From positions 1,338,656 through 1,402,655 of the forward strand of contig BCHU01000008.1 in assembly GCA_001599715.1 (NCBI GenBank): a stretch of DNA of 64,000 nucleotides, in the 5' to 3' direction. Both the position numbers and the translations under genes were made by a program. Positions within the stretch are counted from its first letter, which is position 1. The number at the start of each line of letters is the position of its first letter. Below are positions 11,455-23,063 of the stretch, one piece after another. This DNA comes from Phaeotremella fagi (taxonomy: Eukaryota; Basidiomycota; Tremellomycetes; Tremellales; Phaeotremellaceae). Under the pieces are notes generated by a model that saw nothing but the letters and a program-made list of their open reading frames with translations, was not told where the DNA came from and ran no database searches.

Positions 11455-12012
11455 TCAATCAATTGACACCTCCTCAATTCGACGACCCTCAGGAATTGAA
11501 TCATCCAACATCCAACTGTACCCCTCATTCGCAAAGAAACTTCCCGGTAACCATTCTCCCTTTCCACCCGGTAAAACATATCTCAAATCATCGATCCTAC
11601 CACCATTTCTAATCTCATCTCGAAATTGAGTAGCAGCGTTTGAATTAACCAATTGTCTTTGAACATAGAATCTACCTAAACCAGTTGAGAGAGAGACATC
11701 CGATGAATTCAGTTCAACACTGACACGGATTGATGGTTCACCAGAGGTCGGATCACAGACTAAAAATGAACCTAATTTCCCTTGCGGAATCCTACTAATC
11801 ATTTCTAAAAAACCTTGGTGAGCAAACCATGCTTCTTTGGGGGTTGGATAACCGTCGTTCTTGAGTTGAAAACTTTTCCCTTCCATTTCGAGCCAGACGT
11901 TGTCGTCATGGTACAAGCGTTTTCTGGTTATCGGGTTTTCGCCGGAAAGGGTTTTGGTTATTATCATTGTGTTTAATGGATATTTAGAGACAAGTGGACC
12001 CATGTTGCTCAT
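11455..12012 (-). CDS. Hypothetical protein, 185 aa
   Basis: An intronless frame starting MSNMGPLVSKY (a second Met, three codons on, is an alternative start). I do not recognise the family. The composition looks like a folded soluble protein rather than a random frame: RKRLYHDDNVWLEMEGK, then AWFAHQGFLEMISRIPQGK, then GLGRFYVQRQLVN and WLPGSFFANEGYSWMLDD. There is no signal peptide or transmembrane segment. It is followed on the same strand by the reductase gene 830 bp on. Confidence 0.65.
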   Translation of the reverse strand: MSNMGPLVSKYPLNTMIITKTLSGENPITRKRLYHDDNVWLEMEGKSFQLKNDGYPTPKEAWFAHQGFLEMISRIPQGKLGSFLVCDPTSGEPSIRVSVELNSSDVSLSTGLGRFYVQRQLVNSNAATQFRDEIRNGGRIDDLRYVLPGGKGEWLPGSFFANEGYSWMLDDSIPEGRRIEEVSID

Positions 12013-12499
12013 CGTGGTGCGTTACTTCTACTTTATGGTGTTCAGCAATTGACTTACAGTTGCGTGTATATATCATTTACTCACTATAGTGCTTATTGGT
12101 ACGTGCTCGAAGCTTAACGAGGTAAAGAAAATTGAAGATATCCTCACAATGAATGGTTTATATCCAGTACAGTTGAAAGGCGATGTGAAAGGATCTGTCC
12201 AGATATTTTGATCAATCATCCGTTGTAGTCAATGCTTATCAGGTGATGACGAACATGAAAAGAAAAGTGAACCTTTGTGATACGTTACATTTCACACTTC
12301 AAACCAAAATTTTCCAATGGATTGATGCATGCTGCTGTATTGATCACAACCAAATCCACCTCCTCTCGTACTTTCAAAATCGAACCAATCTCTATTATCT
12401 AAAACTCTACAACTGACGGGTTTTGAAAGAAAATTGAATTAAAAAGAGGCGTAATCAACTCGAAAGGATAAATAAATGACCTGTAAGAACAAGAAGATA
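12013..12499. other. Intergenic, no gene seen
   Basis: AT-rich upstream region of the 11455-12012 gene, with no convincing open frame, leading directly into the minisatellite at 12500. Confidence 0.4.
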
Positions 12500-12790
12500 A
12501 TATATCCCTATAGCCCCTAACCACCCTAAACCCCTAACCACTAACCCCCTAACCTGTCCACTACAAGGCTCGACCTAGGTCAGTAACCAGGAGTGAAAAT
12601 ATATCCCCATGGCCCCTAANNNNNNNNNNNNNNNNNNNNNNNNNTGAAAATATATCCCCATGGCCCCTAACCTCCTAAACCCCTAACCACTAACCCCCTA
12701 ACCTGTCCACCGCAAGACTCGACCTGGGTCAGTCACCAGCAGTGAAAATATATCCCCATAGCCCCTAACCTCCTAAACATCCCCCCAATG
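12500..12790. repeat. Telomere-like minisatellite with assembly gap
   Basis: Copies of tatatcccc(a/t)tagcccctaa begin at 12501, 12600, 12651 and 12749, so the intact period is 98-99 bp. Each unit contains several cccctaa or ccctaa words (reverse complement ttagggg, close to the telomere repeat of Cryptococcus relatives) plus a non-telomeric part (cctgtccac...gactcgacctgggtcagt). A run of 25 N at 12620-12644 interrupts the array, so the copy number is not known. The last copy overlaps the stop codon of the M24 peptidase gene. Confidence 0.85.
12620..12644. other. Assembly gap, 25 N
   Basis: A run of N inside the minisatellite. The spacing between flanking copies (51 bp) is not a multiple of the unit, so the gap length is nominal and repeat units have probably been collapsed. 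Confidence 0.98.
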
Positions 12791-14608
12791 ACCAACAGGA
12801 CCACTTAACCATTCACCGCCAAGTCTCCCTTCATCCTCCGAAACAACAAAACAATCTTCCAACCTAACCCCCACATTCCCAGGTAAATAGATCCCAGGTT
12901 CTAAACTGAAAACATGTCCAACTTGAACATTTTTAACCCCTTGATAGCCCTGTACCAAATATGGCTGTTCGTGGCCCTCCAATCCTATACCGTGACCTAA
13001 TCTATGGGTGAAAATTGAGAAATCTGGTGATTCGTCTTTCTTGGTGAGGTTCATTGTTTTCACAATGTAGTTACGGGCTGTTTGATCTAGTTCTCCGAGT
13101 TTTGGTGGGACGGTGGTATTGCTTGATAGGAGAAGGTTGTAGGGTTCTTGTTGGGCTTTACGGACTGTCTCCCAAATGTCTAGATGATCTTTGGGGATTT
13201 TTGATCCAGGCAAGGCGAAAGTCTGTAATGGTGTCAGGTCGATGTTTTCGAGAATGTTCAAGATTCTTTCACCTACCCTGGTGATATCTGCAACGTAACC
13301 TCCCCATTTCCCTCCAGCATCAATAAGAACCATATCAGATTTTCCAAGTATCCTATCTGTACCAGCGCCATGGGGCAGGGCTGCGTTTTCTGCAGGCAAT
13401 CAGTCAAACCGATTCACGAAATGAGTCTCGAACCCACCTCCAAACAAAACCAATCCGTCACCACCGTCCAAACCAGTCTTCAACATTTCACGCTCCAAAA
13501 TCAGACGAGTCTGAGATTCTGAGATACCGAAATGCATTTTAGCCTTGGTTTGACGAATAGCGTGAAGGGTTTTCTGCGATGGTTCGTCAGCAGAAATCTT
13601 TGATAGAACATAATTCGAACCCACCTGATTGGCACATCGTAGTAAACCAACTTCCCTCGAATCCTTTCTTTCCCTTATCAAACTAACTTGAACTTTCATC
13701 TCACTGTCGTCGCCTTGAACCATCCCCTTATCGAAAAAAGCGTAACCCAAACCATTCTCCACAAAGCTCCTGACCATGGGATCCAACACAATCCCACCAA
13801 TCTCACCGAGATGATTGGCCAGTACATCATAAGGCGAATCATCTTCTTTCCACGATAAAAACGTTATCATCTCCTTGATCTCATCAGGAAGTTCTATCAG
13901 AGTTGCGCGAAGTTTTTCAAATTCTGGGGTTAAGAATGTGATATTGGCTTTAGCGGTTTCAGAAGGGGTTATAGAAATCAAGAAAGGTCTTTCTGACAAC
14001 CACCAATCTTTTGAGCTGAAACTTCCAATGAAATATTCGGAGGACGGTCCGGGCTCTGAGATCCAGGTCCAGGGGGTTGGTGAGTTTGATAAGACGTTCA
14101 CGAGTTTGTGGAGACGATTGGTATAAGTGCTTTTGGGTGGGGTTAGGAGGTTGTCACATTCTTCCAAGAAAGATGGGGATAGTTTGGGTACTTGGTAGGA
14201 TCTGTAGAAAGATGAGATGATATTTGGATTGTGTTTGGTGTACAGAGGGACGAGCTGCAGGAATAGAACCAAGGGGAGGAGGAAGTGGATAATTCGTCGA
14301 TATTTTTGTAGCACTCGAGGGGGGTAAGAAGTCGATGTCTTCACGGTGTCAGTGTTGACACCATTATTGGCTTTATTACTCACCAAGGTATCTGATGCAA
14401 AGATCCGTTTCTCGTCCGAATATGTAGTAGCAGAACTTTCCTTCCTGGGAACATCTAGACAGGGAGTGCTGCCCGGAGATGGGTCAATTCGCTTAGTTGA
14501 ACCACTTTCTGCCGATTGTTTCACTTCAAGCGCCTTCTGAAACACCTCCTCATGTCTAGCTATGAAGATTTGTTCTCTGAGATGAGGTGGTATGCAGATT
14601 GAAATCAT
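12773..14608 (-). CDS. Membrane-anchored M24 (Xaa-Pro-type) metallopeptidase
   Basis: Two exons, 14608-13438 and 13389-12773, joined through G|AA inside FGENAALPHG, give 595 aa. The C-terminal half is a creatinase/aminopeptidase-P catalytic domain. All five metal ligands are visible: the two Asp of LIDAGGKWGGYVADITR, the His of HRLGHGIGLEGHE, and the Glu of HVFSLEPGIYLPG and GVRLEDCFVVSE. The N-terminal half contains the creatinase-like N-domain. A single hydrophobic helix at about residues 107-125 (IIHFLLPLVLFLQLVPLY) follows a basic cytosolic tail, so it looks like a type II membrane protein. It should remove an N-terminal residue before proline. The stop lies inside the last minisatellite copy. 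The start is 156 bp from the divergent Acinus-like gene. Confidence 0.9.
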
Positions 14609-14764
14609 TTGAAGATGAAGATAAAGGAGCGATTGAGATAACAGATATCTTATCGAGTGGTGTGGGGTAATATTACGTAAGACATATTAAGACATATCAA
14701 TTCGCCGTCATAAATTCCCAATTCCAATGTTCTTTGTTGAATAAACAACCATCAAAAGATTACA
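14609..14764. promoter_or_regulatory. Divergent promoter, M24 peptidase and Acinus-like gene
   Basis: A 156-bp shared spacer, very short, with no clear TATA box. It contains a direct repeat of agacatat (14679 and 14689). Confidence 0.4.
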
Positions 14765-16340
14765 ATGTCAGAAGATAAAATAGACGTTCCTTCACTCAAA
14801 GTGGCTGAGCTCAAAGAAGAGCTGTCTAAAAGAGGCTTAGATACAAAAGGTTTGAAAAAGGATGTAAGTCCTTCCCTTGTACTACTCGCAAATACCTGAC
14901 ATTACCCAGCTTGCCGAAAGACTTCAAGCTGCAATTGATACTATCGAATCGGAGGAGGCACCAGTAGAAGCCGAGTCCAAAACTGTAGAACTGGAAGAGC
15001 TACCCACAAGTGATGAAGGTGTTGGTCATGTCATGGTTGAAGGAGCAGAAGAAAGAAAGGAGGAGATTCAGATTCAGATGGAAACCGATGAGAATAAAGA
15101 ATCGATACAACCAGCAATACTAGACGACGAAGTTGCGAAGGTTGTGACTGAACAGGAGAAAGAGGAAGTTAAACCTCCTACACCGACTGTCATCAAGTCT
15201 ATCTCTCCGGTTCCTGTCGACGTCGACGAGAAGGCGGAAGAAATCACAGAACAAACCCCTCTTGTCAAACCAGCACCAGTTCCCGTTGTCGCAGATTCAA
15301 TCGAAGTGGAGGAGAAAGCATCAGCACAACCTGTCGACGAAGAGTTGAATCACAGAATAGCAGTCGAACGAGAAGACGTTTTAACACCCCCGTTACCAAT
15401 CGGTGGACTACCTGAAATTGATGATTACATGGACGTCGATACGAATAAAAGGAAATACGATGAAGACGGCTCCATACCACCACCCAAAAAAGTTAAACGA
15501 GTCTACAACACAGTATTACCGGAACCTTTGTCGCATTTAATCCACCCACCCACATCAACTCTGTACATTTCCAATCTCAAACGACCATTGATCAACTCGA
15601 ATCTTCACGAACACATTTTTGAAACGTCAGTCCAATCAACCAACTTGTTTCCCGAACCAAAACATCCATTTTCATCCAAAGACACACCAAACCTTTGGGT
15701 CTCAGGTATCAAAACGCATGCCTACGCTACCTTCCCATCGATAGACGACGCGATTAAAACGGCAGAAAGAATCGAAGGTGTACAATATCCAGAAGAAACA
15801 GGTGATAAACTACATGTAGAGTTCATCCATGACGACGAAGTATTCGATTTGATCAAGAAAGAGGAAGAAGCTTGGAACAACGGTCGACAGAGATTGAATT
15901 TAAAAATCTTGAAACCTGTTGAAGAAGGTGGTGATTATTATTTCACGTTGGAAGCTGTTGGGGGGAGTGTAGCTGGTGGTAGATTCAATCGAGGTGGTCC
16001 ACCTCCTCTACCGGCTGGTGCACGATCGACTGCACGACCGATAGTATCGAATCCAATTCCAGTTGGTGGTAGAGTCATTCGTCCAGTTCCATTGACTGGT
16101 GTGAATGCCATACCCACTAGACCTACGAATCCAAATGGTCTTGGTCCAGGTCCATCGAGGAACAATATTACTTCACAAGTAGCCAATGGAAGAGGCATTC
16201 CTCCGCACCAACTTGATGGTCGGGGACAGGAGCGGAATGGCGCAGGGGGATGGGGTAGGAAAGAAAATCCAGCGATGAGAAGGACTAAAGCTTCACCTGT
16301 GCTTTTATGGCGAGAAGGACCTGGGGGTGTTGGAGCTTGA
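14765..16340 (+). CDS. Acinus-like SAP/RSB-motif protein
   Basis: Two exons, 14765-14863 and 14910-16340, give 509 aa. The first exon and the start of the second encode a SAP DNA/RNA-binding helix pair (VAELKEELSKRGLDTKGLKK, then LAERLQAAID). An acidic low-complexity stretch follows (about residues 45-180), then an RRM-like fold beginning TLYISNLKRPLIN near 225 and running to about 345 (THAYATFPSIDDAIKTAERI). The C-terminus holds RRTKASPVLLWREG, matching the RNPS1-SAP18-binding (RSB) motif of Acinus. Acinus nucleates the ASAP complex on exon-junction and spliced mRNPs. The Gly/Pro-rich region before the RSB motif is probably disordered. Confidence 0.85.
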
Positions 16341-16475
16341 TGTAGATACGTAGATATGATATATGAACGAGAGTGCACCATGAGTAAAGTGAATGAAACG
16401 CCACCAAGTGTTGCTTACGCGTAGGCCAATTTATGGTAACATCAAAGTCATCTCTTTACACTCCATCCATCCATA

Positions 16476-17369
16476 ATGTCTGGAACGAAGCAATACAAAG
16501 CTATAGGAGTAAGTGACTGATCTCAAATAATCAAAACGATTCAACCCTGCTCACACAGCATAGGAGGATTCATGGAAGCGGACGGATAAAGTTGTAAGTT
16601 GTTCAATCGTGGAGGTTATTCCAACTGATTCAAATAGAACGCTGAACTGTTCACGTTAACATATGGAGCATTAGTTGTTCAATTGATCAAAGTAAAGCAT
16701 TGTCTTCTTAAGACAAAAGGACAGATAGCTGATAGTTTAATAGGATTATGAAGATTACGGAGAAGTCAACAAACAACTTGATAAAATGTAAACTATAATG
16801 TTTGTGGAGTGTCAACTGATATCGTATAGGGGCTACAACATCGGTACAAGATTGATCGAAGATTTCCTAGCTAGAACAGGGATGGGTAAATGTCAAACTT
16901 TCTCTGATACAGCAGAAGTGATTTCAAAGGTGGGTAAAGAGGTCCAATTAGAGTTAACAATCTAGGTCGCCTTCAAAACCTTCTTAAGCATCACACCAAC
17001 CCTGTCATTCCCAGCACCAACGATCCCATCCCAACAACCCAACACGACAGGTTCAACCATAACCTCCTTACCACCACCCACAGAATTCGTTCTCACGTTC
17101 GACGAAAATCCGTTAAGTGAATTCGCAGAGTTACCTAGAGACGCTAGAGAAGGTGGGTTGTGGTTCAGTAATGTTTTAGGTGGTGTTATCAGGGGTGCTC
17201 TTGAGATGGTGAGTCTGAGGTTTAGGAGCAAGGATTAATGGTGTACTAGATCCAGATGCAAGTCGAAACTCGATTTTTATCTGATACGCTTCGTGGGGAT
17301 GAGACTACTGAGCTTTGGGTTAGACTTGTTAGGATCTTGGAAGAGGAACAGCCTGAGAATGACGAGTAA
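16476..17369 (+). CDS. BET3: TRAPP complex subunit Bet3
   Basis: Seven exons (16476-16508, 16564-16593, 16638-16691, 16744-16787, 16830-16929, 16966-17208, 17250-17369) join to 207 aa. It is the core subunit of the TRAPP Rab-GEF complexes that tether ER-derived vesicles at the Golgi. Family signatures are contiguous after splicing: KVNAELFTLTYGALV, VNKQLDKMGYNIGTRLIEDF, and VIRGALEMIQMQVETRF. The Cys of GMGKCQTF matches the buried palmitoylation site of Bet3. It carries a Pro/Thr/Ser insertion (about residues 110-135) before FDENPLSEFAELP, longer than in animals or yeast. The 3' end is 74 bp from the convergent HbrB-like gene. Confidence 0.96.
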
Positions 17370-17443
17370 AGCGTTGGACGTTATGATAAAGACGTTACGA
17401 TAAATGCTACATGTATACAACGATAGATCTAATCAACTAACCA

Positions 17444-19415
17444 CTAACCCTTGACAGTCCCAGCTCCACTCGTAGCATAAGACGAAATGTCATCTCTAAT
17501 CCCCAACCCAACATTCCCATTCCCATTCCCATTCTCAATCTCATTCCCACCAGCGCCAACAGCGAAACTCTGTCCAGGTGTACTATCACCTTCATCTTCA
17601 TCTTCCTCGTCAACCCTAGGTCTCCCCCAACGTGGATTAGGTGCTTGCAAGAATTCAGAATTCTGTCTGACGTTATGATATTGAGGTTGACTCTCTGAAT
17701 CTCTTCTACCTGAAACGAAATTATTCCCTATCGTCGAACTAGACGCTCTCCAGCCTTTACGTCTGTATCTACCAGATTGAGAAATGCTTGTAACCCGTTG
17801 TAAACCGAATGGTGTATGATTAACATTCTGTTGATCGTTGGACGCTGAATTCTTCTCCAATTTATCTTGTTGAAGTTGTGAGGTGTTCTTTTCAAATTCC
17901 ATCCTCCATCTCAAAGCCTTTCCTAGATTCTCGATAGACTCTCTAACCTCCTCATCTCTAGCTATAGAATCTCCCAAATCCCGAAGTGGAAAGAACGAAG
18001 AGTAACGAGACTGAGTGGAAATGATCAACGACATTTGTAACAACCTCTGTAGATCGGTCGTGCTGGGTGGATTGTTTTCGTATGTCGGTGTAGGAGACGG
18101 TGAGGGTGAAGGTGATCTCCCATCTGACGTTGCTGCTATGAGTGGGATGAGACGGGAGAGAAGGGGAAGTAGGATATGTAGAAGGAATCCTGAAAGAAGG
18201 AGATGTCTAACTGCAATGGGCGATTTGGTGCTCGTAGTTGTTGGTGATAAATCCCTAACTTGCGTGAACGGCAGGAATATCCCTTCCAGATACTACAAGT
18301 TAGTCGACAGTCTACACTCAAACTTACAGGTAGATTCTGTGCCCAAAAGAAAGACCAGATCTCAGCTAATCTTTGTAACAACTTCCTATCCTCCAAAGTC
18401 TCGATTTTACTCTTCAACGTCATCATGCCTGAACCTATGAAATCCGTGAAATCCGTTATCAAAAGTGAAACGATCCGAGAAGGTGGTGCACGTTGTGAAG
18501 TAGCTACGATATGTTGATGACAAAGGAGACTGATGTCAGCGTAAAATTTCTAATAGCACTCACTTCAACTCCTCGATTGAACTTTTCAAAGGACTCCCAG
18601 CGAAAAGTGGAAGTACGTGAATCATCAGTATACTCCAAGGTGAATCAGGTCGACTATGAGCTATAGTCTCCCTAACGCTTTTCCCAATAAGATTGTTTCC
18701 CAGTCCATGGTCTGATCTTTCTTGATGTGAGAGGTCCAACGAAGTCGTTGGAAGAGCCGTTCCATCTGGTAAGAACACTAACGAGGAATTAGGATTGGAA
18801 TTGAGATTGGTGCTAGAGAGTGAGAGTGATGGTCTTGGTGTGGAGATGTTTGAGATTTGGTAGTTTGATCGATTTGACGATGTCGTCGATAGAGAGGTAG
18901 TGGATTGAAGCGCCGGGGAGAGGGAAGGTAGAGGTGGTAAATGTGACAAAGTCGATGATACCTATACATTAACACCATCAATGTCATGAACCTACCAATT
19001 TATTATCATAAACACCAACAGCCCAACCCTTGTTCTCCCGTTTATGAGGACTAGGAGGTCCAACCAAAGAATTAGCGAAAACAGGTGCAGGAGGTGTAGG
19101 AGCCGGTGGTAACCTCTTATCATGTTTCGCAGGTACCGGTGGTGGTCCCTCTGATGATCTAGAAACATCACTCCCACCCCCGCTAGTGTGGGTCTTTTGA
19201 TTTGAGGAGACGTTGGATCCTGACGCGGCGGATAGGTTCGACAGAGTCGGTGAAGGTGGGAGAGGTGCTTTTCTTGGTGAGATCAGTTGTTGGGGTTGGA
19301 TTGGGAATTGGAGGGTTTGGATTTGGTTCAGTGGGGTTATTGGACCTCCTGGATTTGGGGTGTTGGGGGTGGGGGGGATTATGGTTAGATTCGTGGGCTG
19401 TCTTGGTCTAGACAT
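17444..19415 (-). CDS. HbrB/Bit61-like TORC2 subunit
   Basis: Four exons (19415-18996, 18961-18564, 18529-18328, 18292-17444) give 622 aa. The first 200 residues are Pro/Ser-rich and disordered, with SH3-ligand-like runs (RKAPLPPSP, PPPVPAKHDKRLPP). The folded part starts near residue 185. It resembles the HbrB domain of Bit61/Bit2/PRR5, the peripheral TORC2 subunit: LQRLAEIWSFFWAQNLPYLE followed by GIFLPFTQV, then IAVRHLLLSGFLLHILLPLL, the helix that corresponds to the conserved FRD.ILLP segment. The tail is acidic and Asn/Gly-rich. TORC2 acts at the plasma membrane on AGC kinases. I chose the ATG at 19415 (MSRPRQPTN) because nothing convincing precedes it. Confidence 0.75.
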
Positions 19416-19513
19416 TGTGGGTGAGTGTTGAAGAGAAAAAGAATAACAACGGTTCAACAAGGTTTAAATACGGGGCACCAAAAATATCCATGCAGTATAG
19501 AGATACAACCACA

Positions 19514-22500
19514 TCACCGACCAGATTTAAAAATCCCCTTGAACCCTTTCCCCTTGACACTCTTCTTGTCATCCTCCCTAACCCCATAATTCGATTCGAA
19601 ATCAACTGCAACCCGTCCACCGTGATGTTTAACAAAACTCCTTCCGTTCCCATTCCCATCAAGTCCAAAAGAACCAGTCGAATTAGCAGCAGTAGGTTGC
19701 ACGTACATGCTCTGAGCCAATCTCGGTGATATATCACCGGTTCTTAGAACAGGTCTATCTGAAACTGGATCAAACGATTTCCTAGGCGGTTGATAATTCT
19801 GATATCTAGATTGGGGGTGTGAAGTGTAATCTGATCTAGGTTGTAACAATCTGTTATTGTTTTGACGAGGATCATAGATCGTTCCGTTCAAACTGAAATC
19901 CGTATCACCGAATTGACCGATGAAACTATCGGGTGAATCGTGTCCAGGAGGTAGAGGTGGTAGATTTTTGAATCTGTTCGGTGAGAGAGCTCCATTCTGA
20001 GACGGGGATTTAGGTTGATGCTGGTACTGAGGAGGATTGACGAACTGGACTGGTGGTGGTGTTTCAAGAGACGGCGCAAGTAGTGTACCTGTTGAATTCG
20101 AATATGCTGATCCCGTTTTGGATCTAACAGCGAACGGTGGATAAGGATTCGGGACATGAGAATTAGCCAAAGATGACGGTCTGATAGACCCAGGTTCCTC
20201 AGTAAAAATGGGTTCCCTTTGATTCCCATTGGATAAAACCTCAACAATCGAACCCCGACGATCGTTCTCTTCACCCAATTCGTTGACAGTTTCCGAACGT
20301 CGACGACCTTGAGCCGAAGCGTAACTTTCACGTCTAGCTCCCGAGACGAATCTTGAACTGGTAGGACTGACACTTTGACTACCACCTGACGACGAACTTG
20401 CCATGGGAGCTGAGACGGATCGTATACCGAACGGTGAAGATTGATAAGGTCCTTGAGGATGACTGGAAGCTTGAGAGTCAGTCAACATTGAAGAAGAGGA
20501 ACCTGATCTATCTCTGGAATGTTTTCGATCGCCTCTACCGACGAGATAGGATATCGGAGGTGGTGGTGCCAGTGGTGCGCCCAGATCACTTTCCTCCTCT
20601 CTCCTATATGTCATTGGCCTCTCACGGTCAGATGATTTCCTAGGAGTTTTCGGTTTCATCTTTTGGAATAGACCTTTGATACCTTTCTTCTTTTTCGTTT
20701 CAACCTCTTCATCGTCATTACCTCTTGACCATTGGGATAATCTACTGGCACTAGTGTTTCTAGGCAATCTCTCGTCATCAGCCAACGACACTCGTGACGA
20801 GAAAAATGAAGGTCGAGACGGTGAAGCCAAAGAGACTGATCTTGGATGAGCATAGATTTGATTTGCGGTCGCCTTGTTTCTGCGATCAGAATCGATACCC
20901 AGGCTACATGGTTAGCTTTGACATCTGCCTTGACCTACTGCATATCCATCATACTTCCACTGCCACCATGACTACCTCCAAAGAGACTGGTAACACTTCC
21001 ACCCCATCGACCAAACATGCTCCTCCTTCCTCCATGACTAGTTTCACTTCCCTCTCTAGCAGCCCCAGCTCTAACAGCGAACGAGAACGGTCTCAAACCA
21101 GATTCAGCAGGTGACATTGCCATATCCCAATCGTCGTCATCCCAATCATCATCCCTCCGAATTCTAGGTCCAGTCAATCCAGATAAATCAGGTCGACCTG
21201 AATTGATGGGAACTTGAACAGGAGTCCTAACCTGTTTAGGTTCCCTGTCTGGGTAAAAGTGAGTTTGAGGTCTGGGAGCTGGATTAACACGTTCAGGCGG
21301 TGGTAGAGATAATTTCGCGAGATCCGCAGGAGATGAAGGAGATTGTCGAACTGTGGTCAAGACACGTAAATGTTGTTTTGGTTGAGGGATATGTCTAGTT
21401 TCCCATCCAGTAGATCCCGAAGCCTGCTTCTCTCCATGCTCAGATGAACTTGACCATACAGCTGAATCTTCATCTGGTTCAGGATATCGACCGAGACGTT
21501 GAGCTTCTGAACGAATTTCTTGAATCAGACTGTATTGGTTTTGGAGAAAAGATTGTAAAGTGTTGTAACGAAGTGCAGACGCCGATGGGAACTGGATGTT
21601 AGTGGAGTCAAACAACAACCTACCTTTGTCATGACAGCTTTGATCCCATCTTCAGTCAGTTCACCACCTCTACTTCCAAGAAATCCTCTGGGTAAACCTT
21701 CCCCACCATTTTCTTCCCAAGAAAAGCCTCTCCAACCGATATGTCTAACTTGGTCGTCCCAATCTTTCAAACTTTGAGATCTAGACTTGTCGACTGAATC
21801 CCTATACACACCAAGATTCGACAACAGATCATTCTCCTTTATCCTAGAATCGTTAAACGCAACATCACTCGATCTATCCCATACCCCTTCACCGGAAACG
21901 TCGACATCAGCCAAATCCCTATCACGCATCATGCATTCTAAACAGATTTCCTCTGGAGGTTGTAAATTGGGTTTCGAAGACGGTCGACCAAGTCCTACAC
22001 CACCTGAAGCGACTCGAGGTCGTTGCTGAGTCTTTGATTGTCCAGGTGATGTCGTTGGGTAAGGTCCTGAATCAGAAAGTCCAGCGATGATGGGTAAATT
22101 GGATGCAGACGTGGAAGCCTTTGTGGATTGATAAAAAGCAGGTGTTGGTAAAGTCGTCGATTTTATTGGAACGATTTCCGTTTCTGGTAAAGTCGATTTC
22201 TCCATGTTGACAGGTGGTCGAGGTAGAGAACGTCTACTTGGTGAAAGGGGTGATTTCTTTAGTTCCCCTTCTCGACTGATTCTGGTGTCAATGACCGGTG
22301 TAGGTCGGGCGACCGGCATTGAAATGACTGGATCTAGAGATGATCTTCTTTCGTTGATTTTCGCAGGTTCTCTCGAAGGTGTTGATTCAACTTCTGATAC
22401 TCGTACTGGAGACGCAGTCCTAGCGACTGGACTAGCTTCGATGATAGTCCGACGTCTCGGTAGATTGGTGGATTCCCTTAACCTAGCCGGTGAAGATGGT

Positions 22501-23063
22501 TCACGAGATGGATAATCTGCAATTGGGGAGGTCGTGTGTATTGTCAAAGAAGGTCCTAGAGGTCTTGTTTTTGGTTCACGAGGTCCGCTGGGTGGTGACT
22601 GAAGAAAAGGCATTGAAGCACCTACACCAACGAAATCTGATGGTGAAGGTGCTTTCAGGGGTGAAACGGGTGAAACGGGTGATAACATTGGTAGAGGTGG
22701 TAGAATACCTGTGGGAGGTGGGAGAGGAGGTGGAATCGGACCTTTGGGACGTAGGTTGTCTCTTGAATCGGTTCGATTATTGTGGGTGTTTGGTGTCAGA
22801 TGACTACCTGCAGATGACGGACGTGAGGAGGTTCTTTCAACGCCAAAACCTAATCTACTCGGACCTGCAGTTTCGTTACCATTACCGTTTAAACCTTTGT
22901 ATGTAGGTGAAGTGGGTGATATTTTGGTGGGTGATGAAGTCGAAGGAAAGGAATCAGGTGATAACGAATTGAAAGAACCGAGATGTAATGTTGGAAACAC
23001 TAACGGCGATGTTGAAGGTCGTGTGTTGTTTGTGTTGGTATTTGTTGAAGGAGTTAACGACAT
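19514..23063 (-). CDS. Large disordered protein with Cys-rich core motif
   Basis: Three exons (23063-21624, 21591-20939, 20903-19514) give 1160 aa. Most of it is Ser/Pro/Thr/Arg-rich and probably disordered, with poly-Pro tracts. One compact segment, about residues 365-480, is unlike the rest: PPEEICLECMMRDRDLADVDV, then GVWDRSSDVAF and DQVRHIGWRGFSWEENGGEG. I infer it is the conserved functional core. Further on, residues around 495 (YNTLQSFLQNQYSLIQEIRS) form a helix that could be a coiled coil. Basic, Lys-rich patches flank GLFQKMKPKTPRKS and KGKGFKGIFKSGR at the end, possibly membrane- or nucleic-acid-binding. I do not recognise a named family. Its stop is only 98 bp before the HbrB-like start on the same strand. 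Confidence 0.8.

Noticed and set aside
10893..11579. Long minus-strand frame upstream of ferric reductase 1
   Set aside because: It is low-complexity (Phe/Leu/Ser runs), overlaps the better 11455-12012 gene in another frame and has no domain.
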